Counted from the stretch's first letter, positions 25,101 through 37,100 are shown. The stretch is DNA of 64,000 nt from Conoideocrella luteorostrata (GCA_032433595.1 JASWJB010000056.1:1-64000), one strand, 5' to 3'. Made by a program: numbers and translations. The notes: generated by a model from the sequence alone, not told the origin.

Positions 25101-26017
25101 AAGCCCAGTGTACTCCTCAGACACATTAGAGTGTCTACGCAGAATCAAATAACTCTGCTTCGGCGTCCAGTAAGGATCAGGCACCGCCAGAACGAAACGA
25201 ACTATATTTTAATCATGGGAAAACTCTCGGCGTAGATGCATGCGCAGGCTACAGGTGTGAATTCGTGCCAACTACAAAGTAAGTGGGAATCGTACACCTT
25301 CTATTTCGCACGAGAAACTCCCGCCTCTCGTGTTGAGAACGACCCAAAACCGTACGAACTTAGGGGTACCAGCTACACTGCTAATGATTCAAACTCTTCC
25401 TGCTAAACATGTCTTACAAACAGGCGCCGATACCAAACTATGAGAAAATATAAACGAATGCAGCCTCGCCAGGCCATGAAAGGGTATCACTGTCAACATC
25501 GCCACTACCGTCTCCCTTCTAACATGCCAACCATAATTTCGCTATTCGATCCTCCTCGTTCCGACAACGAGTTTCATCCAAGACAACCATGACAGGCTAG
25601 TAGAGTAAACGAGAGAAATGTGAAAATCATGGCTCGGTGTCCATAGATGTGTTGTGTGTGCACGTTCTGAAGAGAGTTCAGCTGCAAATAGTCGTTTGTG
25701 CGTGTATCCTTGTGTCCGTCTCTTTGAAACAAAATGCAAACCTGCTGATCCCAATGCTATACAAAACCAACCCCAAGCGCCCGAGTCAACATCTCGACTC
25801 TTCCTGTCGCACGTGCTGTGTGTGTTGCGAATCATCTCCAAATCTTCCCACACAGCTCCAGCCTTTGGCTCGGTGTGCTTTTCACACTGTAATTGACCAC
25901 TGTGGATCCCCTTTCCTCAACATATATCCTTAATCTTTCTTCAGTTGCCTTCACAGCCAAAAATATATCAGCAGCGCTTAATCATGTGTTATGCTCCCGT
26001 TGACAGTAACACAAATC

Positions 26018-27734
26018 TCATGAGGGTGAGCTATCGGATGACTCCGACTCTGATTCTGAGCTGGCCGGTTGTTGTATTGCACCGTCCCGAACTGCATCGC
26101 TGTAACTGGGTACTGGAGGCCGTGGCGGTTGCTGCTGCTGCTGCTGCTGCTGTCCTGCAGGCTGATTTCGTGGTGTCACTGTACCAGAAGAGTGCGTTCG
26201 ATCCGTGTTCATTACCCGAATCAAAGGCGTCTCCTCATCGCTGTCGATGCTATACCGGCGATTGTCCCCAGAATCGGAATGAGGCGGGCTCGCGTAATCA
26301 GGAGGCGGATTGGTAGCATCCTCTAAGTGTAAGTGTAACTGGTTTTCACTGTGGTATTCCTCTTGATGCTGATCGTTTGTCGCTCCAACACTGCTACTGG
26401 CTTCACCAACGTCGTCGTTTGGCACCATTTGAGCTAACGAAATGTCGGTCGGGCTTCTGACTGGTCCCGGACTAGTTGGAGGCAAGGCCCTAAAATTTCC
26501 GCTTCGCGTACGTCCGTGGCCTGGAATCGAGTTGCTGTTTGTTTCTATTGTATAGGGTGAGCCGCTGACTGACTGGCGATGCGATCGTCCGGGACCATAC
26601 GTAGTCGTCCCATATTTGGTCCCAGTCTCCAACAGAATGCTGCCCTGCTCAACACCATATGGCGGCGGCGGCGGTCGATTGCCTTCGGCGGGAGCAAGAC
26701 CCCACTTCTTGACATTGGCCTCAATGAAAACGAAGCCTTCTTTTCCCAAGTTGACGTGGAGTTTAGAAGGACCTGTAGCACCGATCGCAGGAAAGAAGTT
26801 TTGTGATTTTAGACCATGAACAACCTCAGGGTATCTCTTGCCATTTTTGGTGAAGAAAATGGCACCAGTTCTGGGTCGATATCCAACACCAATTATATCC
26901 CCTGTTGCCAGTGGCTCGCCGTAAGGAGTGGAATTAAACGGCTGGTTATAGTGGCGAGAGCCATCTGAGAAGTAGGCAACCGAGTACTTGTGATAGCCTT
27001 GCAAATAATTAGACGACAGAGAGGAAAGAACAAGCACCAAAACATTATGGATAACCTACCAGGTAGACGAAAGGGCGGATAAGGCTTAGTGGCCATTCCG
27101 ATACTCAGTAGCGTATCTTCAGGCTTCTCGAATACCTTGACCTCCCAGTAATAAACTTCGTTTTGTTTAGGAACGGGCAAATTGGTCATGACGGTGCACT
27201 GAGGATCGTAGAAGTCAGAGGAGAAGGTGATGACGGTACGCTCCTCAACGGAGCAGCTGGTGGCCTGTAATTCAGGCTCAAACTCCCATGCCTCGACCCC
27301 CTTTTCTTGAATAGCAAGGTATTGGGAAAGTGATATGTCTGTAGGTAAGGATTCAGGTGGATGCGCAGTTACGAAATCTATCATGGCGGGTCAAGTTAGT
27401 CAAACTGAACAAGGCGCACTTAGAAAAGCAAAACACGAGCAGAAAAAACGCTGGCAGCGTTTGAAAAGCACGCACCTTTTGCTCTCATATATTCCCTCCG
27501 TGTCGTTACATCCATACTCTCCAAGGCTTCCGCCTCCTCTCTAGCAAAGGCTTGCTCATCGTCATACTCGCCTGGTCGGCCTAACCGATCTAGTAAGATT
27601 CGGCCCGAGCCAGCACAGCCTGAAGCCCAAAAAATAAACACAACCAGCGCGATAAGAATGATGGAACCAAAAGAAGAAACGAGGCCGATGAGAACGCCGG
27701 TAAAGGCTGAGGAAGGGGGTTCCACAAGCTTCAT
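26018..27734 (-). CDS. SSH4: Ssh4/Ear1-like membrane SPRY protein, adaptor for the Rsp5 ubiquitin ligase (three exons)
   Basis: Exons 27734-27476, 27377-27060 and 26997-26018 on the minus strand give 518 residues; introns are 98 and 62 bp. In yeast Ssh4 and Ear1 sit in endosomal/vacuolar membranes and recruit Rsp5 to membrane cargo. Here the N terminus has one hydrophobic segment (about residues 8-32), then SGRILLDRLGRPGEYDDEQ, the DISLSQYLAIQEKG segment, and a SPRY domain (about 115-275) with CTVMTNLPVPKQNEVYYWEV, GMATKPYPPFRLPG, GDIIGVGYRPRTGAIFFTKN and FIEANVKKWGLAP. Two PPxY motifs that bind WW domains are visible, PPPY just after the SPRY domain and PPDY further on, plus a glutamine run near the C terminus. 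I chose the Met at 27734 because the family starts just before the membrane segment; the frame is open upstream to an ATG at 28046. Confidence 0.92.
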
Positions 27735-28562
27735 GATGACGGTGTTGAATGCGATCGCCCAGCCATCAACGGCAGTCGCTTGAATAGGGAAGATACTGTG
27801 ACCCCGCGCAAAGACGAGACTGGGGGTGGCCGCCGCGGCAGAATATGCGAGCTTTTGTGTGCAGAATCGGAGTGTGATTTCGATAGGCTTTGGAGGGCGA
27901 GGGATCACGAGGCTTAGTCGATGGTCGTCATCAGCCCAACGAGCGGCGAGCAGGACGTGCAAGGATTCGTGTATGGGATGGCAAGGGTCGAGGAGGTAAT
28001 GTCGAAGAATGGCTCGAGTCGAAATCGTATGACTAAAGAAGGGCAAGGCAAGATGAGGATTGAAGCGACCGCCAGCGGATCAGTGGACAAGACGGCATGC
28101 AGTTGAAAGGTTGAATATAGCACGGTGCGGTCTGAGGCAGATCGCAAGTGGATGGCGGATGACGGATGATGGGCGAACTAGCGGCGGATTGGCCGGATTT
28201 CGCCACAGCAAGCGTGAGAGGTGAGTGGAGGAGAGGAGGAGGGAGGAGAACCTCAGCTGGTTGCTGTTGGGCCTGTCTGTTTGGTCTTATCGCCAAGGCA
28301 CGCATACATAGCCCATACCCAGCATGCTCTAAGGCGTGCTCAGGTCTGCGCAGACTGGTAAAATCCAAAGAGCGACAGCATCCAAATGGAAAGGACAGAG
28401 AGAAAGTGGTTTCATTAAGAAAGAGGAGGCTTTGCGTAGTGAGTACAGAGTACTATCTGTTCCCTGATGATAGGGGTGCCTGCCGTTCACAGACACAAGC
28501 AGAGGCTAGTTAGGTTGATGGAGTGACGGGGGCTCAGACAACGCAGGGGGGGACGCATAGGC

Positions 28563-28578
28563 AGAGAGAGAGAGAGAG
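28563..28578. repeat. (AG)8 microsatellite
   Basis: Eight AG dinucleotides in a row in noncoding sequence. Confidence 0.8.
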
Positions 28579-28853
28579 CACCAGGCAAGGGAGAGGAATG
28601 AGAATGGACGCAGACTCCAGAATCCGGGTGGGGCCAAGCTGACGCTGCTTGTTGCTGGCGCAGCTGGTCAACATTCATGGTTTGCAGGGGCATTCAGATA
28701 AATGCCTGCTGCCGCCTCAAAGTTGTATTTCTACGCCGGAATATGCAGGCGTCAACGCTGTCCGCCACGCTCTGTCATAATAGCAGCAGCCCTTGGCCAT
28801 CGGTAGAGTGGTGAGTAATGGCAGCCAGCAGTCCGAGGCAATGTAGGGTGTAG

Positions 28854-28871
28854 CTACGGAGTACTCCGTAG
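28854..28871. repeat. Perfect 18-bp palindrome made of two TACGGAGTA words
   Basis: CTACGGAGTACTCCGTAG equals its own reverse complement. It is formed by a TACGGAGTA and a TACTCCGTA that share their central TA. It could bind a dimeric protein or extrude as a small hairpin; no function is shown. Confidence 0.85.
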
Positions 28872-29528
28872 TTAACTAACACATCGGACCTCGAAAGTTG
28901 CTACGGTGCACACGACCACCATAGCTAGTTAGTTACGTCACTACCAAATGGGGTCCAACTCCAGCCATCATCGAGTCTTGACCTTGACACAGCCTCATCC
29001 GTCCACTTCATCCAACGAAGCTCACACGCACGAAAGAACAGCCCTTTCATCTTAAGCCGGGTTCACGGTCCGAGGACTCTAAACATAAATTCTTCTTAGC
29101 ATAGGCAGGGCCTGACTCGATGTGCTAGCCCCATGCTCACAGAACATGTTTCAACTCGCGGCCCATTAAAGGGGTGGAATACGGAGTATAGTTTCAGGCA
29201 CGCCATGTAAGCTCTGGCCATACCATCGCTACAGGGCAAAGAACACACGTAGTTATTTAGTCTACTACGAAGACGAACTTTCAACAGACACATTATCATC
29301 GTTCGTCAGTGATCAAGGCATAATGGATATGCTCTTGTTACATCGTCAAGCTACGGATAATCAATCTACTTAACACTTCGAGCAAAAATGTCCAGCACAA
29401 GCCAGAAACCCGAGTCCATCGTGAGTGAAAACCAAATGCAATTCCCCGCATGCTATTCTTCAATAAATCAAGTACCGTGCTTGCCTTCCCGAATGCCTCA
29501 TGCCTCATGCCTCATCAGAAGCCATCCC

Positions 29529-30647
29529 CTACAATTCATCATCGTCCCCTTTCCCACGTCGGTATCCCCCACGTCTCGCCCTCCTTTCCTCCCTCTCCCT
29601 GTCCCGGTGAGCCTTCAACTCAGGCATAGGATGATGATAACTTTTCGTCCCTAAATCACTTCCCTCCAATAAACTCTCACTCGCCGCGCTCTCCGATGCA
29701 TCTGGCCGATTATAACTAAAGTCGCGTCTCGAAGTACGACTCTCTTCCCTCAACCTCTTGGCCTCCGCGCGAATCCTCTCCGACTCGCGCTCCGCATTGC
29801 GATCGGCCGTAGAGTAGACTTTCCTGATAGCGGCGGGCTTCTTCGTAGGTGTCGTAGTAGGCGTAGTCTGGCGATTAGACAGCAGTTCAGTGGAAACAGT
29901 CGAGTCCGACGGGTTGGTCGATCCGTCCCATTGTGAGCCGTCAGATTGCTTGTTCAGGCCGCCAACGCGAGCAGCCTTCTCATGTCGATAGCTGCGAAGT
30001 TCCTTTTGTGCTGCCTTTTCGGCTACTTCGTCGGTGACGCCATCCTCTCCAACATGGCGTTTGCTGCTGTTCTTCTTTTCTCCACGTCTCTTGCGGCGCT
30101 CCCGATCTCGTTGTTGTTGCTTTGCTCTGCGTTTCTCGCGGGCTGCGATGTCGCTGGCGCCGGCTGTGACTCCGCTTAACCCCGTGCTTTCTGTAACGAC
30201 CGTAGTACTATCATCTTCGTTGACGTCTTTGTATACGCTGCCGCCTCCAAGATTGGTGGACGGGGTGGCACCAGAAAGAAGCGTTCCATTCGGACCCTTT
30301 CGCCTCAAAACCGTGGACTTGTATTCATCCCAATCGTTTTGCTTAAAATGAAAACCACCATTCTTTGCCCAGAAGAAGAACCAAATACCGACTACAACAA
30401 ACGCCACGCCAATCAAGGCAAAAAGAACAAAGAAACCGACGTTGCTGATATCGTGAGGGTCCAGAACGCCGTGGGATGGGTCCGGATGGCTCTTCTCGTC
30501 ACGAGCAAAGAGGCGACCGGCCTCTACCAGAGGGCCATCTGATGAGCCCAATGCACTTTCAGAGCTGATGTCTTTGTAGGTTGCCCTAGGAACGATGCTC
30601 CGGAGGGAACGCACCAGCGCCAGAGCCGGAGCCATGGTGGACAGCAC
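29529..30647 (-). CDS. Single-pass membrane protein of unknown function
   Basis: One exon encoding 372 residues. I do not recognise a named family. Residues 1-65 are a short N-terminal region. Residues about 70-93 (SNVGFFVLFALIGVAFVVVG...) form one clear membrane helix ending in FFFWAKNGGFHFKQNDWDEYKSTVLRRKG, a segment that looks conserved. From about 160 on the protein is highly charged, with Lys/Arg/Glu-rich stretches (REKRRAKQQQRDRERRKRRG) that suggest coiled coil or disorder. Another Met is at residue 5, so the start is uncertain by four residues. The last six residues are GDDDEL, an unusual end that resembles ER-retrieval signals of the DDEL type, although the basic tail after the helix favours a cytosolic C terminus. 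Its neighbours give no functional hint. Confidence 0.8.
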   Translation of the reverse strand: MLSTMAPALALVRSLRSIVPRATYKDISSESALGSSDGPLVEAGRLFARDEKSHPDPSHGVLDPHDISNVGFFVLFALIGVAFVVVGIWFFFWAKNGGFHFKQNDWDEYKSTVLRRKGPNGTLLSGATPSTNLGGGSVYKDVNEDDSTTVVTESTGLSGVTAGASDIAAREKRRAKQQQRDRERRKRRGEKKNSSKRHVGEDGVTDEVAEKAAQKELRSYRHEKAARVGGLNKQSDGSQWDGSTNPSDSTVSTELLSNRQTTPTTTPTKKPAAIRKVYSTADRNAERESERIRAEAKRLREESRTSRRDFSYNRPDASESAASESLLEGSDLGTKSYHHPMPELKAHRDREREERRARRGGYRRGKGDDDEL

Positions 30648-32378
30648 TCTGGACGGAATTCGACTGTCTCTCGGGCTTGGGGTGAATCAACTTTACGGTA
30701 AGGAAATGACAAAGGGCCACGGGAGGCAGAGAGCAGGCTTTGGAATGTAAATAGTGTTTGGGCGAGAATGTGCGTCAATGAATCGAGAGTGGTGCTCAAA
30801 TTGTCCAGGTGGTAGTTGCAAATTTGATCGTGTGACGGAACGGGAAAAGAACGTTGTATGTGGTGTGCGGCTCCGACTTTGCGTGCAGTAGAAATTGATG
30901 ATGCAGAGTATCGCTCGCTGCAGCTCACCCTCTGCCTGGGGGGAGCGTCGTTCCCATAGAAACGCGAGCGGCCAAAATTGCCGTGGCTGGGGTGCACGCA
31001 AGAGGTTGGGCGCACGGCACAACCGACAACCAACAGCGACAACCCGTGTTCCTGGCTGCGGAACGCGATCAATGCGATTTGAAAGAATCTCGACTCGAAA
31101 TTCTTTACACTAGTATAAAGAAGAAGAAAAAATTAAATATTTTTCTCTTCATACATTTTCTACCATGTCCTCTGGCCGTTAAGCCCCGAGTGATTGTTGC
31201 TCATAGCTGGCTTTCAGAAAAAGTGAGGGATGACGCAGCGAGTAAATAGACCGATTAGTTGGCCAGACAACTCACCACTCGCTCAGCCCACAGTGACGAT
31301 GCGTCGGGTATCAATTATTATGCACAGTACGGAGTATGAAGCCGGAATTTTACACACGAGCATTGTCACCACCATAATTTAACAAATCGAAGTTTGGCCG
31401 TTAAATAGTAGGAATAGCATTAAACAAGTATATAGAAGTTGGCTTTCCACTTTGTATTGAAAAAAAAAAGGCGCAAGGGGCCATTAGAGTGAGAGGGCGC
31501 GAACCCCCATTGCCCATACAGTCTATATCGCTAGGTGCCGTCAACAGATTAAAATGCTTAGCAACAACGCTTAACCCCTAGATCCACCTATACGTAGATC
31601 TACTAGCAGATCCGACAAGGAGATTATACGACTTGTAGAAAGACAAATAAACTGATATGAAATAAAACCATGGAAAAGTAGTCCACATTCTAAGCAACGC
31701 AGCTTCGATTAGTCTTGGACTCGCGACCCGAATATTACAGCAATCCTGGTCTCCATACAAAGCATTGTTTTATACAGCCTGCTACCCTTGCCTTGGACAA
31801 ATACCTGATATTGCAAGTTCCATCTGCATGGCCATGGAAAATTCACCAATGGCAGGGGCCAACATGTACATGAAACACGGGATATCCAGCAAAATACAAT
31901 ATACGACGAGAAGCAAAAGAAAAGAAAAGAAAAATTTCTTTGTCCATAGCAAATGGTTGGGGGTATCAAGCTTTTCCGAGTTGTCAGCGCTAAAAACTCA
32001 CAAGTTGTGCCCAAAATCATAAGGCAAAAGGAGTACAATGATGCAACAAAGTGTGTATGTCAAAAACATATCGTTCGAGGCCCAGCTCCGAATTGTAGAC
32101 GATAGATAACCCGCAAGTGTTTGCAGCAAGGTGAATTAACTGAACAGTAGATAACAAAAACGCTCGCTGCAGTAAGGAAAGCCAAGACGTAGCATAGCAT
32201 GTCCCGCATCTACCCTATGGAGAAAGATATGAAGTCGCTCAAAGGAGAAAGAAAGAAGAAAGTAAGAAAAATAGATAGATAGATAGAAAGAGGGGGGATT
32301 TATGTAGCAAGTCGCTGATGTACTTTGTGATCATCAGAATATTCGTTATAGTCATAACATCGTATTTGAGAGCTACCG
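30648..32378. other. Intergenic region with microsatellite and AT-rich sequence
   Basis: About 1.7 kb between two minus-strand genes. The right half ends in a purine-rich block at 32231-32296 that includes four ATAG units. One TACGGAGTA lies at 31328. A 182-codon open frame overlapping the start of the membrane-protein gene has no domain likeness. No RNA gene seen. Confidence 0.4.
32231..32296. repeat. Purine-rich block with (ATAG)n microsatellite
   Basis: GAAAGAAAGAAGAAAG-like sequence followed by four ATAG units and a run of G. It lies downstream of the 604-residue gene on its 3' side. Confidence 0.65.
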
Positions 32379-34193
32379 TCAAAAGTAACTACCAGGGAAG
32401 TCGTAAGGGGCGTGGTTGGGCGCATAGCCTCGGCTCTGCGAATCGGACTGGCTAGGAGCTCGAGGTCGATGAGGAAGAGCCTTCCGTTCCATACGACTGC
32501 GAGCGTCCTCAAGTTGAGGATAAATCATGCTAGCCCGATCACCATCTGATCTAGAGCCCGTAGGACGTGTCGAGAAAGTAATTTCTCCGCCGTCGTCACA
32601 CTCAATCTCGGCGCCGGGCACACGAACACGGGCGCCACCAGAAACCTTGATAGTAAAATCTTCGCTGTTATAGGTGGTCCCTGTGATGCCGGTGGCATTG
32701 CTTCGCCTATACTCACTGTCATCATGGCTGCCACTGCTGCGTGTAGAGCGACTGCTAGCGACTGCACCTCGCTTGCCAGCTTTTCGCAACGTCTCGGCAG
32801 TCAACGGCATCTGCGGCCCGCCACTGACGGCTTCCTGGTATTTCAAAGCGCTGCTATACTTCTCGTCGACACTGACTCCACTAGAGGGAATCCCAGTTGA
32901 ACCATACATGGAAGACCGCCTTCTGTGATGTGAAGCTGGTACAAGATCGTACTCATGATTATCATATGCTCTAGAGTCACGTCTTGATCGAGGTACCATG
33001 GCACGCCGGTCGCGATATGATGAATTGGGTGAGATGTCATGAAAGAGACCCTCACCACCCGACAAGTCGGTATCATCATATTCATTTGGTTCTACAAACC
33101 CCACGGATCTCCTTTGAACCGGAGGTGGCCGAGAATGGCTTTGGCGGGATGGAGGTCGTTGCATTGGTGCTCGGAACGGTGTAGATGGTGGGATCGCAGA
33201 CTGGGGCCGAAGAGGAATACGTTCTGGGGGCGGCATTCTTCTTCGGTCATCCTCTGCCCTCCTCGATCGCGACGGGCGACGAGATAAAGGGGCGGTTGGA
33301 GTCGGATCATCTGAAAGGTCTTCGTGTCCATAGTAATCTATAGGAGCTGGAGGAGGGGGTAGCTTGTGGAATCCCATCGCTGAGGCTGGTCGAGCCTCAA
33401 ATCGCTGTCTTAAGTGTTGTTGCGGGTTTGCAGCGATGGCATTGTCGAAGAAGCCCGGCGCATGGCCAACGGGAGAAGGGGGAGGGGGGGGCGCAAACCC
33501 ACCACCTGATGCTCCAAGACTTTGCCACATGTGAGGGGGAGGGAAGGTCCCAACAGGAAAAGGAGCAGGGCGTTGATGAGACGCAGGCCATGCCATGTTC
33601 ACTGAAGGCCTTGGCTGCCCGGCGTAGTAGCTTGCAGGTCGTGTCTGAGCTCTTGGACGACCTGTAGAGATGGCCGGTTGCTGCACGCCGTAGCTCGCGG
33701 GATTATCAACATGACCTCTTCTGTACAATTGGTTCACTACTGGTTGGGTATTGGAATGCTTCATAGATGTTGGGCGCTGTTTTCGAAGAGGCCGAGCTTC
33801 TTCCTCTTTTGCTGCGGCGGCGGCAGCGGCCCGCCGGCCTTCCTCCGATTCTTTCAACCGTCGATCTCTTCTTTGTCGTTCGCGGTCCTGATCTCTCTGC
33901 ATTGCATCGCCGCGGTCTACCTTGGATTGCCGCCTTGACAACGGCTTCCCCTTCTTGTCCGTGCCGCGCCGAGGGTCAGACTCGTTGAAGCTTACGCTAG
34001 CGGATGATGACCTCGAGTTGACTGGTCGTTTGTCGGCGCGTGACCTGCTTGTGTTTGCCTTGGACGGGCTCTTGAGTGCTTCTGATGTGGCATACTTGCG
34101 GGTGTGAGGATTGCCACCGACGGAGTTGCTCGAGTCCTCGTCCGCGTCTTCGACATGCGCTACACGGGATGGACTTTGCGAGCTCGAAGACAT
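32379..34193 (-). CDS. Large disordered protein with a conserved-looking C-terminal module, function unknown
   Basis: One exon, 604 residues. About 70% is low complexity: Ser/Arg-rich at the N terminus, a charged helix with an alanine run (DRRLKESEEGRRAAAAAAAKEEE in pieces near residues 110-135), then Pro-rich stretches. The C-terminal part, about residues 440-540, looks different and structured. It contains SSALKYQEAVSG, PLTAETLRKAGKR, a Ser/Arg stretch SRSTRSSGSHDDSEYRRS, and then short alternating strands FTIKVSGGARVRVPG and IECDDGGEITF. I believe similar modules occur in other ascomycete proteins of unknown role, but cannot name a family. There is no signal peptide or membrane helix. Phosphorylation by SR-type or other kinases is plausible from composition only. 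Confidence 0.82.
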   Translation of the reverse strand: MSSSSQSPSRVAHVEDADEDSSNSVGGNPHTRKYATSEALKSPSKANTSRSRADKRPVNSRSSSASVSFNESDPRRGTDKKGKPLSRRQSKVDRGDAMQRDQDRERQRRDRRLKESEEGRRAAAAAAAKEEEARPLRKQRPTSMKHSNTQPVVNQLYRRGHVDNPASYGVQQPAISTGRPRAQTRPASYYAGQPRPSVNMAWPASHQRPAPFPVGTFPPPHMWQSLGASGGGFAPPPPPSPVGHAPGFFDNAIAANPQQHLRQRFEARPASAMGFHKLPPPPAPIDYYGHEDLSDDPTPTAPLSRRPSRSRRAEDDRRRMPPPERIPLRPQSAIPPSTPFRAPMQRPPSRQSHSRPPPVQRRSVGFVEPNEYDDTDLSGGEGLFHDISPNSSYRDRRAMVPRSRRDSRAYDNHEYDLVPASHHRRRSSMYGSTGIPSSGVSVDEKYSSALKYQEAVSGGPQMPLTAETLRKAGKRGAVASSRSTRSSGSHDDSEYRRSNATGITGTTYNSEDFTIKVSGGARVRVPGAEIECDDGGEITFSTRPTGSRSDGDRASMIYPQLEDARSRMERKALPHRPRAPSQSDSQSRGYAPNHAPYDFPGSYF

Positions 34194-37100
34194 GATGAGC
34201 TCTGCGGGAAAGGCAATTTGCCGCCAGTTGATGCCTAGATGAGGCGTGTCGATGTCAAGACAGTCGACCAGCGCGCAGCTGAGAGATTACCGCACCAGGG
34301 CGGAAGAGGGGAGGGAATGCGGATGCTTTTCTGCCTATGGTGCCGGCGATTGACTTTTTGGCGGTGGACGTAGAATTGGTGGGCCCTTGGGGGGGTTTTA
34401 TTTCTTTTTTGCGCGCAGACTCTAGGCTCTTTATGGTCCAGCCGGTTTGCTGAGTCGGGAGCGAGGGAGGTCCCGCTTGTGGGGGAGGGGAGAGAATGGG
34501 CAAAGGCGAGCGAGGGAGCGTCTCTCGCTGCTGACCTTGGTAAGTCGTGGCTCTTTGAAGTGCCGGTGCAGGATGGGTACTGACCCGCAAGAACCCAAAT
34601 CAAAGTGACGACTGCGTTCGAGAGAGTGTATAAATCATAAAAGGAAAAAAGATTGGGTAGCGCGATGGGCAGTGACGGAGACCCAATCGTCCACTAACAT
34701 TAATGAGTGCCACTGGCACCAGAGCTCGACGATTTGGACAATGGTAAATGGAGGGAGGGTTCGTGATGCCTAGTCTATTCACCGGAGTATGAGAGGAAGA
34801 AATAAATGACAGGAAGGAAGGGCCAAGCGGCAGGCTGGTAGTTGATGGCTGATGGCTGATGGCCGATGAATGATGACTGATGGGCTCTGCAGCATGAATG
34901 TCGAACAACATGGAGAAAGCGTATTGTATGATTATGACACAGGGTGGACAACCAGGTAGATGCTGGGTGGCAGTCTTCGTTAGTGTGAGGTCTTATTTAG
35001 GCGTAGGCACACGTCGCTTCTCAACGGTCCAATCCTGTGTCTTCCATCCCAACAGTAATGTCAACAGTGCGCGCCGCAGACGAAGACCGTCAAGAGGGTG
35101 ACTGGCACGGTATATAGGTAGGGCACTCAGTACTCCGTGGCCCATGGGCATCTGCGCCGGCACACACTCACTGTCGCGAGCAGCAAGAGTAAGAGTGTCC
35201 TTGGGACGAGGCAAGACGGTGGAGGACGGCATGATCGAGATGGTGTGGACTTATGGGCTAGCAACGTCTCCTTTCTCTTCGTCATCTCCACAGCTGACGA
35301 TTGGTCACGGAGTCCTATAGCTCAATCTACTCCGTAAGGAGGGACGTAGTCACTGGAGTGTGAGGCCAGCTCAGTAGGGTCATTGCCGCTACGTGCATAA
35401 TTCATCTCCATACGGAGTAGAGAACCTGTCTCTGCTGTCCATGTTTGAGGTTGTCGTTACACCTCAAATTCGAAGGTAGCAGTTCATCCAAAAGCTGTTG
35501 GCGAGGCCATTTTGCCATCGCGTTCCGGATTCTCTGCATGCAGCCGCCACTTCTGTTAAACCTCAGTCGGAGCCATAATGATTAGTAAATGGCATCACTA
35601 AATCGTCCAATTCCAGAATGCCCATACAAATACTAGTGTACGTGTACAAAAAGATGTCTGGTGGTGAACCTCGAAACAGATGGTGGTGAGTATACATTGT
35701 GGCCTCGGACGAGGGGCGTGCACCAGACTAGGCGTGGTTGGAGTGACTGCCAACGCAGCAAGTGCTCTGCAAGAATGTACTCCATACTCTCTGCATTAAT
35801 CACGGAGTAATACCGGTAGCATTAAAAAGGGTAACCGAGCCCCCTGTTGCCCGTGGACATTGCCAATTAAGTGATTGCGTAGCTTCTACTCCGTAGATAC
35901 CGCCATCATGGACCAGTAGGTAAACTCGCCTATGGCAGTCCGTACGATCAAGGATGATGCATGGCACGCCGGGCTGGGATCATGACTATTTTTTCTCTGC
36001 CTAACAGAGTTGGAGAGGACATAGGTCAATGCGCCCTAACGCGGTACCTTAGCTGTCTCCAGGTTGAGCTCAATTCGGCACAATCTCATAGGTAATCGTA
36101 TTTCCACAGAATCCGGTTCGGCTATACCGAAATTTTGAAAGGCATAGCTTATTCTTCACTATTGTTTGAAATTGGGCGGCGCTGCTGTCTCCTCTGACCG
36201 CTTGCGGAGAACGTTCTAGTACAATTCTTCGCAGTTTGCAGGCACGACCAGCTGCGGTCTTGCCAACTGGACCCTTTGACAAGAGCTAAGCCAGGATCGC
36301 CAATCCTGACATCGCACCCAGACATCAGTGACATATAGAGCTTGTATTGTAACTACTTTAAAAAGCCAAGCAGCCAAGTCACTACTCGCAACTTGAAGCG
36401 ACAGATGAGTCGGGTCAAAGCAAGGTGTCTCAAAGGAGAGAGAAGTATCCTTCATGTGATGGTCAAGACACTCGCCCCTTGAACTTTATGCCACTGGCAG
36501 TTCAGACTCAATCTCTTTTGGTTGTCTCAGATGCTCAGCTCTTCGCCCATTCGTTCAATTGCCCAAGCAAGACTGCCCAACTGTGGATCGTCTCGGAGGG
36601 ATGCAGAAGCTTATTGCCTCCAGCGCATCACGTCGCCTCAGCAGGCTTTGGACACATATCCGACTCTCTACCTACGTACTCTCGTTCCGTCGCTGCACAG
36701 TGCAGTTGCTCACACACACGTGTTTGACGTCGTTCCATGATGCTGTCACTGACACCGGGTAACGCGCGTCTTCCCGTAGACCATGGGCCGACCTGCCACA
36801 TATCACAGGTAGTGCAGGTTAGCAAAGGGCAATGGGTTTGCTGAAATGACTCCTTCCTTCTCTTCTTTCGTCGCACATTGACCACTCTGTACTCCGTACT
36901 CTATCCCAAGTACCAACAAACATTCGTCACTGCCCAATTGTGCAGGTAGTTTCGCGGCCCAGCAGGTGGCGGATTGGGCGTCAATTCCAACCACGCATAC
37001 TCCAGACACTACATCTCGCGTTTCTCACTTTGTACTCCGTAATTGCTGGAGTATGGGAACCTGGGTCAAAGCTGGACGGTTTGCAAACCAGTCACGCCTT

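Larger units (their letters stand above)
18740..26017. other. Long gene-poor stretch, partly AT-rich
   Basis: About 7.3 kb with no recognisable gene. It includes a cluster of ACACTCCTT words (18984-19174), two exact TACGGAGTA-type words (20367, 20566), a candidate LTR (21953-22181), AT-rich sequence around 21.3-22.8 kb that looks like old decayed repeats, and poly-C tracts near 23888-23912. I found no conserved domain in any reading frame and no tRNA box pair. Confidence 0.4.
27735..29528. other. Upstream region of the SSH4-like gene and 3' flank of the next gene
   Basis: About 1.8 kb between two minus-strand genes. The first 310 bases are open in frame with the SSH4-like gene. The rest holds a (GA)n run (28563-28578), an 18-bp perfect palindrome (28854-28871) and one more TACGGAGTA (29180). 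No gene is recognised. Confidence 0.4.

Noticed and set aside
30524..31072. 182-codon open frame over the start of the membrane-protein gene
   Set aside because: Runs over the start of the better supported 372-residue gene in another frame; its sequence shows no family features.
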